Positions 8,772 through 18,578 of a stretch of 64,000 nt of DNA are shown here, piece by piece; the stretch's first letter is position 1, and each line of letters opens with the position of its first letter. The translations under genes were made by a program, and so were the position numbers. The DNA is from Pseudonocardia oceani. GTDB lineage: Bacteria; Actinomycetota; Actinomycetes; Mycobacteriales; Pseudonocardiaceae. Below the pieces are notes generated by a model that saw nothing but the letters and a program-made list of their open reading frames with translations, was not told where the DNA came from and ran no database searches. The stretch spans positions 1,240,001-1,304,000 of the forward strand of contig NZ_JADQDF010000001.1 of assembly GCF_019263585.2 (NCBI RefSeq), in the 5' to 3' direction.

Positions 8772-10370
8772 TCAGGGAGCGGGCGCGGGCGGCCGCGCGC
8801 AGGTCGTGTCGGTGGGCGGCAGGACGAGGTCCACCAGGTAGCGGGTGGTCACCTCGTCGGCGCAGGCGTTGACCCCCTGCAGCACCACGGTGTGGCCGTC
8901 GTTGTCCACCGAGAGCAGCCGCGCCGAGAGCTGGCGCGCGAGCGACACGCCGTCCTCGTAGGGCGTGGCGGGGTCCCCGGTCGACGACGCCACGAGCACC
9001 GGCGGCAGCCCCGGCGCGCCGACGGGGCCGGAGTCGCTCGTCGGGGGCACCGGCCAGAACGAGCACAGCTCCAGCACGTCCGACGAGCCGTACCCGGCGT
9101 CGAGGAACGGCGCGAGCGCCAGGTTCGCCTCGTTGACCTCGCGGGCGACGGCGCGGTCGGTGAGCCGGTCGCCGTCCATGCAGCTGATCGCCGGGAACGC
9201 CTCCAGCAGGTTGCCGTAGGAGCCGTCCGGGGCGCGGTCGTAGTAGAGGTCGGCGAGGATCAGCAGGTTCGTGCCGTCGCCGCGGGCGACCTGGCGCAGG
9301 CCGTCGAGCAGCGGCGGCCACAGCGAGTCGGCGTAGAGGGCCTGGACCATACCGGTGACGGCGTCGGCGTAGCCGAGCACGCGGCCGCCGTCCGCCGTCG
9401 GGACGGGCGCGTCGATCAGGGGCGTGAGCAGCTCCTGGACCTGCGCCGACGCCCCGGCCGCGTCGGTGCCCAGCGGACAGTCCGGCTGCGCGGCGCAGGA
9501 GGCCGCGAAGCTGTCGAAGGCCCGCTGGAACCCGCGGGTCTGGGTGGTGCGCGAGGCGACCGGGTCGAGCGAGGGGTCGACGGCGCCGTCGAGGACGAGC
9601 GCGCGGACCTCCGTCGGGAACTGCTCGGCGAACTCGGTCCCGATCGACGTGCCGTAGGAGTAGCCGAGGTAGGTCAGCTGCGGGTCGCCGACGACCTCGT
9701 GGGCGATCTGCAGGTCGCGGGCCACGTCGCGGGTGCCGACGTTCTCCAGGACGTCGAGCCCGACGCGGTCGGCGCAGCGGTCGGCGAACTCCTGGAACTC
9801 GGCCTCGGTCTGCGCGACGCCCTCGGGCGAGGTGTCGAGGTCGAGGTCGGCCCGCTCGGCGTCGACCTCCTCGGTGGTGGAGCAGTCGATCGACGGCTCG
9901 CTCACGCCGACGCCGCGCGGGTCGAAGCCGATGAGGTCGAACCGCCGCGCGACCTCCCCGTCGCCGAGCAGCCCGGCGAGCGCGGGCAGGAAGCTCACGC
10001 CGGACCCGCCCGGGCCGCCGGGGTCGACGAACAGCGAGCCGACCCGCGCGGCCGGGTCGAGCGCCTTCTGCCGCAGCATGGCGATGCGGGCGGTGGACGC
10101 CGACGGGTCGCCGTAGTCGAGCGGCACCTCGAGGTACGCGCAGTCGTACTGCGGGTTCGCGTACGCCTCGCGGTCGACGTCGGTGCGCGCGAGGTCCGTG
10201 CAGGGGCCCCAGGCGAGCTCCTGTGCGAAGTAGGGGTTCAGCGCGGGCGCCAGGGGCGACACAACGGCGGGGTCGGCCGCGGCGGGGTCGGCCGCGGCGG
10301 GACCGGCCACCGGGAGCAGCAGCGACACCGCCAGGACGACGACGGACGGGGCGCGGCGGGGGGACCTCAC
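8772..10370 (-). CDS. Secreted alpha/beta-hydrolase, TAP-like tripeptidyl aminopeptidase
   Basis: The protein has 532 residues. A Sec signal peptide covers about residues 1-27 (APSVVVLAVSLLLPVAGPAAA). Catalytic elements are oxyanion DPGGPGGSG, nucleophile GYSYGTSIG, late Asp in SSTGDPATPYE and His in NDGHTVV. The C-terminal TAP domain carries a paired-cysteine pattern (ACADEVT, TTCARP). Relatives are extracellular tripeptidyl aminopeptidases or proline iminopeptidases of actinomycetes, so a role in peptide scavenging is likely. The mature N-terminus contains a duplicated PAAAD coded by a 15-base tandem repeat (10266-10295). The start is GTG. It is the next gene after phoH on the strand, behind a terminator. 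Confidence 0.88.
   Translation of the reverse strand: MRSPRRAPSVVVLAVSLLLPVAGPAAADPAAADPAVVSPLAPALNPYFAQELAWGPCTDLARTDVDREAYANPQYDCAYLEVPLDYGDPSASTARIAMLRQKALDPAARVGSLFVDPGGPGGSGVSFLPALAGLLGDGEVARRFDLIGFDPRGVGVSEPSIDCSTTEEVDAERADLDLDTSPEGVAQTEAEFQEFADRCADRVGLDVLENVGTRDVARDLQIAHEVVGDPQLTYLGYSYGTSIGTEFAEQFPTEVRALVLDGAVDPSLDPVASRTTQTRGFQRAFDSFAASCAAQPDCPLGTDAAGASAQVQELLTPLIDAPVPTADGGRVLGYADAVTGMVQALYADSLWPPLLDGLRQVARGDGTNLLILADLYYDRAPDGSYGNLLEAFPAISCMDGDRLTDRAVAREVNEANLALAPFLDAGYGSSDVLELCSFWPVPPTSDSGPVGAPGLPPVLVASSTGDPATPYEDGVSLARQLSARLLSVDNDGHTVVLQGVNACADEVTTRYLVDLVLPPTDTTCARPPAPAP
10266..10295. repeat. 15-base tandem duplication inside a signal-peptide region
   Basis: Two perfect tandem copies of GGCGGGGTCGGCCGC, followed by a partial third copy (GGCGGGACCGGCC). 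They encode the repeated PAAAD just after the predicted signal-peptidase site of the secreted hydrolase. This looks like slippage-prone low-complexity sequence with no other function visible. Confidence 0.8.
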
Positions 10371-10418
10371 CGCGCCATCCTCACCCCGCGCGGGCGCGGC
10401 GCCCCGGCCCCACGCCGA

Positions 10419-10447
10419 CCCCGATCGGCTGGATGAGCCGATCGGGG
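10419..10447 (-). terminator. Rho-independent-type hairpin after phoH
   Basis: A perfect 12-base-pair stem (10419-10430 with 10436-10447) closes a 5-base loop. It lies 8 bases beyond the phoH stop and ahead of the next minus-strand gene. There is no clear U-tract, as is usual in high-GC actinobacteria. Confidence 0.75.
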
Positions 10448-10454
10448 GGCGGGG

Positions 10455-12551
10455 TCAGCGCCGGCGGGCCCGGCGGTCCTGCGGCGGGCCGTTGCGCGGC
10501 GCCGCCGAGCGCAGGTCCGGGCGCGCCGTCTCGGCGTCCCAGCGGGAGTAGGCGTCGACGATGTCGGCCACCAGCCGGTGGCGCACGACGTCCTGGCTCG
10601 ACAGCACCGAGAAGTGCACGTCGTCGACGCCGTCGAGGATCTCGCGCACCACGTGCAGGCCGGAGCGCGTGCCACCGCCGGGCAGGTCGACCTGCGTGAC
10701 GTCCCCGGTGACGACGATCTTCGAGCCGAAGCCCAGCCGCGTCAGGAACATCTTCATCTGCTCGGGCGTGGTGTTCTGGGCCTCGTCGAGGATGATGAAG
10801 GCGTCGTTGAGCGTGTTGTGCGTCAACAGGTGGTCCTCGGTGACGTAGAGCGAGTCGCTCGCCGCTACCTGGATGCACACCGTCTGCGCCCTGCCCTCCG
10901 GCTCGATGGTGTCGATGAAGCGCATCGGTCGTCCACCGCCGCCGGCCGCCAGGTACGTGTCGCGCTTGCGGGCCAGCCGGAAGGGCTCGATCCCGGCCGG
11001 CAGCCGGATGTCGACGACGTGCGCGTCGTGTCGGTAACCGACGGGGCGCCCGGCCGCGAAGCCGGGTGTCCGGCCCGCCGCGAGGCGCGTGCGCGTGTAG
11101 GCGACACCGCCGAGGGAGCGAACCAGTTCCACCACGTCGTCCCGCAGTCGGGCAGACGCCGTCGAGTACTGGATGCGACACGTGCGGGCGACCTGGGTGA
11201 CCGGACCGCCGTCTGTGTCGAGCAGACCCTGCAGCACGGCGAGCCGGACCGCTGAGGTGTTCAGCAGGTAGTCCGTCGGCACGAACTTCGAGTGGGACCG
11301 GGTCCCATCCAGGTCGAGCGCGCGCAGCGCGCCGGTGACCGGGTTCTCCAGCGTCATCACGTCGCCGGCGGCCCGGACGCGGTTCAGGACGTAGTCCAAC
11401 CCACCCTTGTGCCGCACGACGACCCCCGGAAGCGCAGCGTCGAGTGCGACCGCCAGCTCTGGATCGGTGGTGGCGAACGCCGGAGTCGTCGCCCCGGTGA
11501 TGCACCCGTCTCCGAGCAGCAGACCGAGGGCGTACGGGTCGATCGGCACCGCCCGCTCGGGATGCTCCACCGGCGCGGTGAGCATCGGGAGTTCGTACCG
11601 TCGGGCGTGGGCGGCCCGGAGGTTCCCGATCATGTCTTTCGTCTCGAGAACGCGCCACGGCTTGCCACGCCGACGATCGGGGGCCGTGCGCACGGTCCAG
11701 AGGTGCTCTCCGCAGCACAGCGTCGACGAGCCGTCCTGGGCCGTGACCCGGTAGACGTCCTTCTCCCCCTGCGGGTAGACCCCGAGCACCGGCGTCGGCT
11801 CGCCGTTCGAACCGACGACGAGATCGCCGACGACGAGATCGCCGATGGGCCGGAACCCTTCGGGCGTGAGGACGCCGGTGGTGACCGGTTGCGCCCTTCC
11901 ACGCATGTAGGCCAGCGGCGCCACCTCGATCGTGCCGGCGGCCATCAGCTTCGGGATGGACTCCGGGTCGATCATGTCGTGCAGGGCGTCGTAGAGCGGG
12001 CGCAGGTAGGGGTCGATCTTCTCGAACAGCGTGCCGGGCAGGTAGCCCAGCCGCTCCCCCGCCTCGACGGCCGGCCGCGTGAGGATGATGCGGTTGACCA
12101 ACTTGGCCTGCAGCGCCTGCACGGCCTTGGCCATGGCGAGGTAGGTCTTGCCCGTACCGGCGGGGCCGATGCCGAAGACGATCGTGTGCGCGTCGATGGC
12201 GTCGACGTAGCGCTTCTGGTTGAGCGTCTTCGGGCGGATCGTCTTGCCGCGGCGGGACAGGATGTCGAGCGAGAGCACCTCGGCGGGCGACTCCCCCAGC
12301 GTCTCCGCCCCGGCGCCGAGCATCTCGACGGTGCGGCGGACGGCGTCGGGGGCGACCTGCTGGCCGCGCTCGGCCAGCGTGATCAGCTCGGTGAAGACGC
12401 GCTCGGCGAACGCGACGTCGGCGGGGGCGCCGGACAGGGTGAGCTCGTTGCCGCGGACGTGCACGTCGGCGTCGAGCATCTCCTCGGCCGTGCGCAGCGT
12501 CTCGTCGCGGCGGCCCAGGAGGGCGAGCAGTGCGGCGTCCGGGACGGCCAT
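10455..12551 (-). CDS. phoH: PhoH-family P-loop ATPase interrupted by an intein
   Basis: The precursor has 698 residues from ATG 12551. The N-terminal KH-like part contains [13 protein letters not shown]. The ATPase core has Walker A GPAGTGKT (129-136) and [16 protein letters not shown]. After the intein come Walker [11 protein letters not shown] and the arginine-finger region [20 protein letters not shown]. Removing residues 220-579 restores the family sequence MRGR/TLNDAF. PhoH proteins are ribonucleotide-binding ATPases, linked to RNA handling. The start is uncertain: TTG 12605 or ATG 12746 would lengthen the N-terminus, and none has a strong ribosome site. ATG 12551 best fits the family domain start. 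The gene keeps its usual place near ybeY, but two other genes intervene. Confidence 0.93.
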   Translation of the reverse strand: MAVPDAALLALLGRRDETLRTAEEMLDADVHVRGNELTLSGAPADVAFAERVFTELITLAERGQQVAPDAVRRTVEMLGAGAETLGESPAEVLSLDILSRRGKTIRPKTLNQKRYVDAIDAHTIVFGIGPAGTGKTYLAMAKAVQALQAKLVNRIILTRPAVEAGERLGYLPGTLFEKIDPYLRPLYDALHDMIDPESIPKLMAAGTIEVAPLAYMRGRAQPVTTGVLTPEGFRPIGDLVVGDLVVGSNGEPTPVLGVYPQGEKDVYRVTAQDGSSTLCCGEHLWTVRTAPDRRRGKPWRVLETKDMIGNLRAAHARRYELPMLTAPVEHPERAVPIDPYALGLLLGDGCITGATTPAFATTDPELAVALDAALPGVVVRHKGGLDYVLNRVRAAGDVMTLENPVTGALRALDLDGTRSHSKFVPTDYLLNTSAVRLAVLQGLLDTDGGPVTQVARTCRIQYSTASARLRDDVVELVRSLGGVAYTRTRLAAGRTPGFAAGRPVGYRHDAHVVDIRLPAGIEPFRLARKRDTYLAAGGGGRPMRFIDTIEPEGRAQTVCIQVAASDSLYVTEDHLLTHNTLNDAFIILDEAQNTTPEQMKMFLTRLGFGSKIVVTGDVTQVDLPGGGTRSGLHVVREILDGVDDVHFSVLSSQDVVRHRLVADIVDAYSRWDAETARPDLRSAAPRNGPPQDRRARRR
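10815..11894 (-). other. PhoH intein with LAGLIDADG endonuclease, class 3-like
   Basis: The intein has 360 residues (220-579 of the precursor) and begins [20 protein letters not shown]. Residue 1 is Ala, so it lacks the usual Cys or Ser nucleophile. Block B reads GEHLWTV (His 283, Trp 285), block F has Cys 559 in TVCIQV, and block G ends LLTHN with Thr 577, His 578 and Asn 579. The +1 extein residue is Thr. Trp, Cys and Thr at these places are the WCT set of class 3 inteins. Two endonuclease motifs are present, LGLLLGDG (Asp 348) and GLLDTDG (Asp 447), so homing may still be active. It sits at a conserved point of the ATPase fold between Walker A and Walker B. Class assignment is mine from the motifs. 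Confidence 0.88.
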
Positions 12552-12827
12552 GCGGGACTGGACGGACTGGACCGGCTGGACCGAATCCTGGTCGGGATGG
12601 GTCAAGGGCTGCGCCGCCTGCTCTCTGCGTCCGGGCCGTCTGGCACGAGTCGGTGTGACGCCGTCGATGCTACCGCCATCCCCTCGCCCACCGCCGGGTG
12701 TTCGACGGGCGTGAACTCCCGCACGTCCCCGTCCGCGGCCCGTCATCTGCCGTTAACGTGTTCGGCGACCGCTGCGCCCCGCGTGCCACCGCCGCCTGCT
12801 CCGCAGCCCCCCGCCCCGGAAGGCACC

Positions 12828-15800
12828 GTGACCCTCGCGTTCGCGCCCGCACTCGTCCCTGCCCGCTTCACGGCGGGTCCGACGCCCCCCGGGCGCACCC
12901 TCCTCGACGTCCTCGCGGCCACCGCCGGCCTCGTGCCGCACGAGCCCGCGATCGACGCCGCCGGGACGCTGCTGACCTACCGCGGCCTGGCCCAGGAGGT
13001 CGACGCCCTGCGCGCGGAGCTGGCCGCGGCCGGGATCGGCGTGGGCGACCGCGTCGGCGTGCGCCGCTCGTCGGGCACCGCCGGGCTCTACGTCGCCGTC
13101 CTCGCGGTGCTCGCGGCGGGCGCGGCGTACGTGCCGGTCGACGCCGACGACCCCGAGGAGCGCGCCGCGCTCGTGTTCGGCGAGGCCGCGGTGTGCGCGG
13201 TGCTGACCGACGCCGGCCTCGACGTCGTCGGCGCACCCACCGGGCGTCCCGGGCGCCCCGGGCCCGACGACGACGCCTGGGTCATCTTCACCTCCGGCTC
13301 CACCGGCACGCCGAAGGGCGTCGCGGTCACGCACCGGTCCGCGGCCGCCTTCGTCGACGCGGAGGCGCGGCTGTTCCTGGGCGGCGAGAAGCACGGCGAC
13401 GAGCCGATCGGGACCGGCGACCGCGTCCTGGCCGGGCTCTCGGTCGCCTTCGACGCCTCCTGCGAGGAGATGTGGCTGGCCTGGCGCCACGGCGCCTGCC
13501 TGGTGCCGGCGCCGCGCGCGCTGGTGCGCACCGGCGTCGACCTCGGGCCGTGGCTGCGCGCGCAGCGCATCACCGTCGTCTCCACCGTGCCGACGCTCGC
13601 CGCGCTGTGGCCCGCCGACGCGCTGGAGGAGGTCCGACTGCTGATCTTCGGCGGCGAGGCCTGCCCGCCGGAGCTGGCCGCGCGCGTCGCCGTCGAGGGG
13701 CGCGAGGTCTGGAACACCTACGGCCCCACCGAGGCGACCGTCGTCGCCTGCGCGGCGCCGCTGCACGCCGACGCGCCGGTGCGGATCGGGCTGCCGCTGG
13801 ACGGCTGGGAGCTCGCCGTCGTCGACGCGGCGGGCGAGCCGGTGGCGATGGGCGGCACCGGCGAGCTCGTGATCGGCGGCGTCGGGCTGGCCCGCTACCT
13901 CGACCCGGCCAAGGACGCCGAGAAGTTCGCGCCCGCCCCCGCGCTGGGCTGGGACCGCGCCTACCGCAGCGGCGACGTCGTGCGCGCCGAGCCCGAGGGC
14001 CTGGTCTTCCTGGGCCGTGCCGACGAGCAGGTCAAGCTGGGCGGGCGGCGCATCGAGCTGGGCGAGGTCGACGCCGCGCTGGCCGCGCTGCCCGGCGTCC
14101 GCGGAGCCGCGGCGGCGGTGCGCCGCACGGCGGCGGGCAACCAGGTCCTCGTCGGGTACGTGGCGGCGGCCGACCTCGACCACGACTCCGCGGCGGCCGC
14201 CCTGCGCGAGCGCCTGCCGGCCGCGCTGGTGCCGCTGCTCGCCGTCGTCGACGAGCTGCCGACCCGCACCTCGGGCAAGGTCGACCGCGACGCGCTGCCC
14301 TGGCCGCTGGCCGTCGCCGGCGCCTCCGCCGACGGACTGACGCCGACCGAGGCCTGGCTCGCGGAGGGCTTCGCGGAGATCCTCGGCGCCGGCGTGTCCG
14401 GCCCGTCGGCCGACTTCTTCTCCCTCGGCGGAGGCAGCCTCACCGCGGCGCAGCTCGTCGCGCGGATCCGGACGCGGCACCCGCAGGTCGCCGTCGACGA
14501 CCTCTACCGCCATCCGCGCCTGGGTGCGCTCGCCGCCCACGTCGACGCGCTGCGCGGCGCGGAGGCCACGGTCCGCGAGGTCGCCCCGGTGCCCGCGCGC
14601 ACCGGGTTCCTGCAGGCGCTGCTGTCGCTGCCGGTGCTGCTGCTGGTCGGGCTGCGCTGGACGGCCGTCGCGGGAGCGGTGTCGACCGCCGCCGCGCCCG
14701 TCGTGCCGGGGGCGTGGGTCACCGTCTCGTGGTGGGCGCTCGCCCTGGCCTGGCTCGTGCTGTTCAGCCCGGCCGGGCGGGTCGCCGTGGCGGCGGGCGG
14801 CGCCCGGCTGCTGCTGCGCGGCGTCGGGCCCGGCACCTACCCGCGCGCCGGGTCGGTGCACCTGCGGATCTGGGCGGCCGAGCGGCTCGCCGAGCGTTCC
14901 GGGGCCACCGGCGTGGCCGGTGCGTCCTGGACGCTGCGCTACGCGCGCCTGCTGGGCGCCCGGGTCGGCGCCGACGTCCACCTGCACGCCCCGCCGCCCG
15001 TCACCGGCCTGCTCAAGCTGGGCCGCGGCGCGTCGGTGGAGCCCGAGGTGGACCTGTCCGGGCACTGGGTCGACGGCGACCTCGTGCACGTCGGGCGCAT
15101 CCGGATCGGCGCGGGCGCCCGCGTCGGTGCGCGCAGCACGCTGCTGCCGGGCACGCGGATCGGCAAGGGCGCGGAGGTCGTCGCCGGGTCGACGGTCGAG
15201 GGCGCGGTGCCCGCCGGGCAGCGCGTCGCCGGCTCCCCCGCCGCCCGCACCGGCCGCTCGCGCTTGGAGTGGCCCGCCGAGCCGGCCCCGCGGTCGCGGA
15301 CCTGGGTCGCGGTCTACGCGCTGACCTCGGCCGCACTCGGGCTGCTGCCCGCCGCGGCCGCGCTGCCCGGGCTCGCGCTCGTCGTCGGCACCGGGTCGCT
15401 GTTCGCCGTGCCCGTCGCCGCGCTCGCCTACCTCGTCGCGTACGCCCTGCTCGTGCTGGTGGCCGTGCGGCTGCTCGGCGTCGGCATGGCGGCGGGGTAC
15501 CACCCCGTCCACGGCCGCACCGGCTGGCAGGTCTGGACCACCGAGCGGCTGATGGGCATGGCCCGCACCGGCCTGTTCCCGCTCTACGCGAGCTCGCTGA
15601 CGCCGCACTGGCTGCGCGCGCTCGGCGCGACCGTCGGGCGCGACGTCGAGATCTCGACGGTCGTCGCGCTGCCCCGCATGACGACCGTCGCCGACGGTGC
15701 GTTCCTCGCCGACGACACCCTCGTCGGCACCTACGAGCTGCGCAGCGGGTGGTTGCACGTCGCGCCGAGCCGGATCGGGAAGCAGGCGTTCCTCGGCAAC

Positions 15801-16643
15801 TCCGGGATGACGGCGCCGGGGCGCTCGGTGCCCAACCGCGGGCTGGTCGGCGTGCTGTCGGCGACCCCGCGCAAGGCCAAGAAGGGCTCCTCCTACCTGG
15901 GCCTGCCCCCGATGCCGCTGCAGCGCTCCGCGGGCGGCGCCGACACCGCCCGCACGTTCCACCCGCCCCGGCGGCTGCGCCTGGCCCGTGCGCTCGTCGA
16001 GCTGTGCCGGGTGGTGCCGGTCGTGCTGTCCGCGACGCTCGCCGTCCTCGTCCTGGCCGCGGTGCTGACCGTGTGGAAGGCCGCGGGCGTCCTCGTCGCG
16101 GCGGCGCTGGCCGGGCCGTTCGTGCTGCTCGCGGGCGTGCTGGCCGCGTCGGTCGCGGTGCTGGCGAAGTGGGTGCTGGTCGGCCGGTTCCGCGCCGTCG
16201 AGCACCCGCTGTGGAGCGCGTTCGTGTGGCGCGACGAGCTCGCCGACACGTTCGTCGAGGTCCTGGCCGTGCCGTGGCTGATCGGTCCGGCCACCGGCAC
16301 GCCGGTGCTGTCGGCGTGGCTGCGCGCGATGGGCGCGTCCATCGGGCGGGGGGCGTGGGTGGAGACGTACTGGCTGCCGGAGTCCGACCTCGTCGCGATC
16401 GGGGACGGCGCCACCGTCAACCGCGGGTGCGTCGTGCAGACGCACCTGTTCCATGATCGGATCATGAGCATGTCCCCGGTCCGGCTCGCGGGCGGCGCCA
16501 CGCTCGGCCCGCACGGCATCGTGCTGCCGGGCGCGGGCATCGGCGCCGGCACGACCGTCGGTCCCGGCTCGCTCGTCACCCGCGGCGACGAGGTGCCCGC
16601 GGGCACCCGGTGGCGGGGCAACCCGATCACGTCCTGGTCCTGA
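12828..16643 (+). CDS. Pls/PosA-family NRPS-like amino-acid polymer synthetase
   Basis: The protein has 1271 residues. An adenylation domain (about 20-490) shows A3 [12 protein letters not shown]5 [11 protein letters not shown]7 YRSGDVVR, A8 [14 protein letters not shown] and A10 [11 protein letters not shown] carrier domain follows, with [10 protein letters not shown] and the phosphopantetheine Ser near 536. The last 680 residues contain several membrane segments ([33 protein letters not shown]) and left-handed beta-helix hexapeptide blocks (about 750-800 and 1185-1260). This layout, with no thioesterase, is that of epsilon-poly-L-lysine synthetase (Pls) and relatives, which build isopeptide homopolymers at the membrane. 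The substrate-pocket line FDASCEEMW has Glu in the third position, compatible with a basic amino acid, but that is inference. GTG start after GGAAGG. Confidence 0.88.
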   Translation: MTLAFAPALVPARFTAGPTPPGRTLLDVLAATAGLVPHEPAIDAAGTLLTYRGLAQEVDALRAELAAAGIGVGDRVGVRRSSGTAGLYVAVLAVLAAGAAYVPVDADDPEERAALVFGEAAVCAVLTDAGLDVVGAPTGRPGRPGPDDDAWVIFTSGSTGTPKGVAVTHRSAAAFVDAEARLFLGGEKHGDEPIGTGDRVLAGLSVAFDASCEEMWLAWRHGACLVPAPRALVRTGVDLGPWLRAQRITVVSTVPTLAALWPADALEEVRLLIFGGEACPPELAARVAVEGREVWNTYGPTEATVVACAAPLHADAPVRIGLPLDGWELAVVDAAGEPVAMGGTGELVIGGVGLARYLDPAKDAEKFAPAPALGWDRAYRSGDVVRAEPEGLVFLGRADEQVKLGGRRIELGEVDAALAALPGVRGAAAAVRRTAAGNQVLVGYVAAADLDHDSAAAALRERLPAALVPLLAVVDELPTRTSGKVDRDALPWPLAVAGASADGLTPTEAWLAEGFAEILGAGVSGPSADFFSLGGGSLTAAQLVARIRTRHPQVAVDDLYRHPRLGALAAHVDALRGAEATVREVAPVPARTGFLQALLSLPVLLLVGLRWTAVAGAVSTAAAPVVPGAWVTVSWWALALAWLVLFSPAGRVAVAAGGARLLLRGVGPGTYPRAGSVHLRIWAAERLAERSGATGVAGASWTLRYARLLGARVGADVHLHAPPPVTGLLKLGRGASVEPEVDLSGHWVDGDLVHVGRIRIGAGARVGARSTLLPGTRIGKGAEVVAGSTVEGAVPAGQRVAGSPAARTGRSRLEWPAEPAPRSRTWVAVYALTSAALGLLPAAAALPGLALVVGTGSLFAVPVAALAYLVAYALLVLVAVRLLGVGMAAGYHPVHGRTGWQVWTTERLMGMARTGLFPLYASSLTPHWLRALGATVGRDVEISTVVALPRMTTVADGAFLADDTLVGTYELRSGWLHVAPSRIGKQAFLGNSGMTAPGRSVPNRGLVGVLSATPRKAKKGSSYLGLPPMPLQRSAGGADTARTFHPPRRLRLARALVELCRVVPVVLSATLAVLVLAAVLTVWKAAGVLVAAALAGPFVLLAGVLAASVAVLAKWVLVGRFRAVEHPLWSAFVWRDELADTFVEVLAVPWLIGPATGTPVLSAWLRAMGASIGRGAWVETYWLPESDLVAIGDGATVNRGCVVQTHLFHDRIMSMSPVRLAGGATLGPHGIVLPGAGIGAGTTVGPGSLVTRGDEVPAGTRWRGNPITSWS

Positions 16644-16644
16644 G

Positions 16645-17919
16645 GTGGGCTCTGATCCCTACCTCCCCGGGCACGGCACCTCCGACCTGCGCGTGCGGCA
16701 CTACGACCTGGAGCTCGACTACCGCGTCGGCGCCAACCGGCTCACCGCCCGCGCCGTCCTCACCGCGGAGTGCGACGCGCCGCTGGCCCGGTTCGCCCTC
16801 GACCTCGCCGGGCTGACGGTCCGCAAGGTCGTCGTCGACGGCCGCGACGCCCGGTTCGCCCACCGCGGCGGGAAGCTCCGCGTCACCCCGGCGCGTCCGG
16901 TGAGTGGGGGGTTCGTCGTCGAGATCCGCTACGGCGGCAACCCGCGGCCGGTGCGGGGGCGCTGGGGCGACATCGGCTGGGACGAGCTGACCGACGGCGC
17001 GCTGGTCGCGAGCCAGCCCGTCGGCGCGCCGTCGTGGTTCCCGTGCAACGACCACGTCGGCGACAAGGCCGCGTACCGCATGACGGTCACCGCCGAGGCG
17101 CCCTACACCGTGCGCGCCACCGGCGTACTGACCGGCCGGCGCCGCTCCGCGGGCACCCGGACCTGGGTGTTCGAGCGCCCCGAGCCGACCTCGACCTACC
17201 TCGCGGGCGTGCAGATCGGCCGCTACGAGGAGCTGCCGCTGGGGCCGGGGCAGACGGCGTTCGTGCCGCCGCGCCTGCGCCGCGCCGCCACCCGTGACCT
17301 CGGCCGCCACGCCGCGATGATGCGCACGCTCACCGGCTGGTTCGGCCCGTACCCCTTCGGCGAGCACCACGTCGTCGTCGCCGACGACGACCTCGACGTG
17401 CCGATCGAGGCGCAGGGCATGTCGGTGTTCGGCGCCAACCACGTCGACGGCCGCCGCACCCACGAGCGGCTGGTGCTGCACGAGCTCGCGCACCAGTGGT
17501 TCGGCAACAGCCTGACGATCGCGGGCTGGCGCCACATCTGGCTCAACGAGGGGTTCGCGACGTACGCGGAGTGGCTGTGGTCGGAGGCGTCGGGCGGACG
17601 GTCCGCGGCCGCGCACGCCGCCGAGTGGCACGCCGCGATCGCGCCCCGGCGCGCCGACCTGGTGCTGGCCGACCCCGGCGTCGGCGGTCTCTTCGACGAG
17701 CGCGTCTACAAGCGCGGCGCTCTCACCCTGCACGCCCTGCGCGGGCGCGTCGGCGACGCGGTGTTCTTCGCGCTGCTGCGCGACTGGGCGGTGCGGTACC
17801 GGCACGGCTCGGTGACCACGGAGCAGTTCGTCGCGCTGGCCGGGGAGCACGCGGGCGCCGACCTCTCCGGCCTGTTCGACGCCTGGCTGCACCGGAAGCC
17901 GCTGCCGCCGCTCACCTGA
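16645..17919 (+). CDS. M1-family zinc metallopeptidase
   Basis: The protein has 424 residues, much shorter than full aminopeptidase N (about 850), with only the N-terminal beta domain and the catalytic domain. The zinc site HELAH (279-283) and the third ligand Glu 302 in [10 protein letters not shown] are intact, and the catalytic Tyr is likely in [14 protein letters not shown]. The exopeptidase motif GxMEN is replaced by AQGMSVFG, so the free N-terminus may be recognised differently. No signal peptide, so probably cytosolic. It starts with GTG one base after the synthetase stop, implying co-transcription. Its last 8 bases overlap the convergent isochorismatase-like gene. Confidence 0.88.
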   Translation: MGSDPYLPGHGTSDLRVRHYDLELDYRVGANRLTARAVLTAECDAPLARFALDLAGLTVRKVVVDGRDARFAHRGGKLRVTPARPVSGGFVVEIRYGGNPRPVRGRWGDIGWDELTDGALVASQPVGAPSWFPCNDHVGDKAAYRMTVTAEAPYTVRATGVLTGRRRSAGTRTWVFERPEPTSTYLAGVQIGRYEELPLGPGQTAFVPPRLRRAATRDLGRHAAMMRTLTGWFGPYPFGEHHVVVADDDLDVPIEAQGMSVFGANHVDGRRTHERLVLHELAHQWFGNSLTIAGWRHIWLNEGFATYAEWLWSEASGGRSAAAHAAEWHAAIAPRRADLVLADPGVGGLFDERVYKRGALTLHALRGRVGDAVFFALLRDWAVRYRHGSVTTEQFVALAGEHAGADLSGLFDAWLHRKPLPPLT

Positions 17920-18445
17920 TGAGCTTGTGCACCTCCCGGAACCGCGGGTGGTGCGAGTCGCGCAGCCACTCGAACAGCACCATCTCGGTGCTCACCACCT
18001 CGGCGCCGTGGCGCTGCATGCGGTCGATCGCGAGGTCGCGGTTGCGGGGGTCGCGGGAGCCGACCGCGTCGGCCACCAGCAGCACCCGGTGGCGCTTCGC
18101 GAGGAGCCCCAGCACGGTCTGCAGAACGCACACGTGCGCCTCGCACCCGGCGACGACGACCTCCTCCGTGCCCGGCGGCAGGAGCGTCGCGAACCCGGCC
18201 TCGGCGACGGCCCCGAACGCCGTCTTGGCCATCACGAGCTGCGGGAACGCCGCGACCTCGGGCACCGTGGGCCCGAGTCCGGCGGGGTTCTGCTCGGTGG
18301 CGCAGACCGGCACGTCCAGCAGGCCCGCCCCCTCGGCGAGGCGCCGGGCGTTGGCCACGACGGACGGGCCGTCGTGGATGACGGGTATGAGGCGCTCCTG
18401 CAGGTCCACCAGCAGCAGCGTCGACGACTCGGCGGTGAGCAGCAT
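17912..18445 (-). CDS. Isochorismatase-like cysteine hydrolase
   Basis: The protein has 177 residues. The triad typical of the superfamily is visible: Asp in [11 protein letters not shown], Lys in MAKTAFGAV and Cys in [15 protein letters not shown]. Members hydrolyse isochorismate, nicotinamide or other amides; the short length and lack of neighbours do not decide the substrate. I start at ATG 18445, which has GGTGG upstream. An ATG at 18508 would translate a hairpin repeat into an N-terminal tail. Tail-to-tail with the M1 peptidase (8-base overlap). Confidence 0.85.
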   Translation of the reverse strand: MLLTAESSTLLLVDLQERLIPVIHDGPSVVANARRLAEGAGLLDVPVCATEQNPAGLGPTVPEVAAFPQLVMAKTAFGAVAEAGFATLLPPGTEEVVVAGCEAHVCVLQTVLGLLAKRHRVLLVADAVGSRDPRNRDLAIDRMQRHGAEVVSTEMVLFEWLRDSHHPRFREVHKLIR

Positions 18446-18472
18446 CGGGCCACCGTAGAGCCCGAACCCCCC

Positions 18473-18571
18473 GTGAGTGGCAACCGTGGCCGGAGCCACG
18501 ATCGCCACTCACGAGGGGTGGCGCCGAGGTCGTGAGTGGCGATCGTGGCCAGAGCCACGGTTGCCGCTCAC
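18473..18571. repeat. Mirrored pair of GTGAGTGGC-family hairpins (copies b and c)
   Basis: Hairpin b spans 18473-18512 and hairpin c spans 18531-18571. In each, GTGAGTGGC pairs with GCCACTCAC or GCCGCTCAC around an inner CGTGGC/GCCACG stem. Hairpin c is almost exactly the reverse complement of hairpin b (about 38 of 40 bases), so the pair also forms one large inverted repeat with an 18-base centre. It fills the gap between two minus-strand genes. Confidence 0.9.
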
Positions 18572-18578
18572 GGGGGCG

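Noticed and set aside
10455..12551. Prophage or phage island suggested by a class 3 intein
   Set aside because: The host gene and neighbours are chromosomal housekeeping genes and no phage structural, integrase or attachment sequences are visible.
12698..16456. Very long open frames on both strands across the peptide synthetase (over 1200 codons each)
   Set aside because: Both are shadows of the synthetase frame; only the frame starting at 12828 shows adenylation, carrier and beta-helix motifs.
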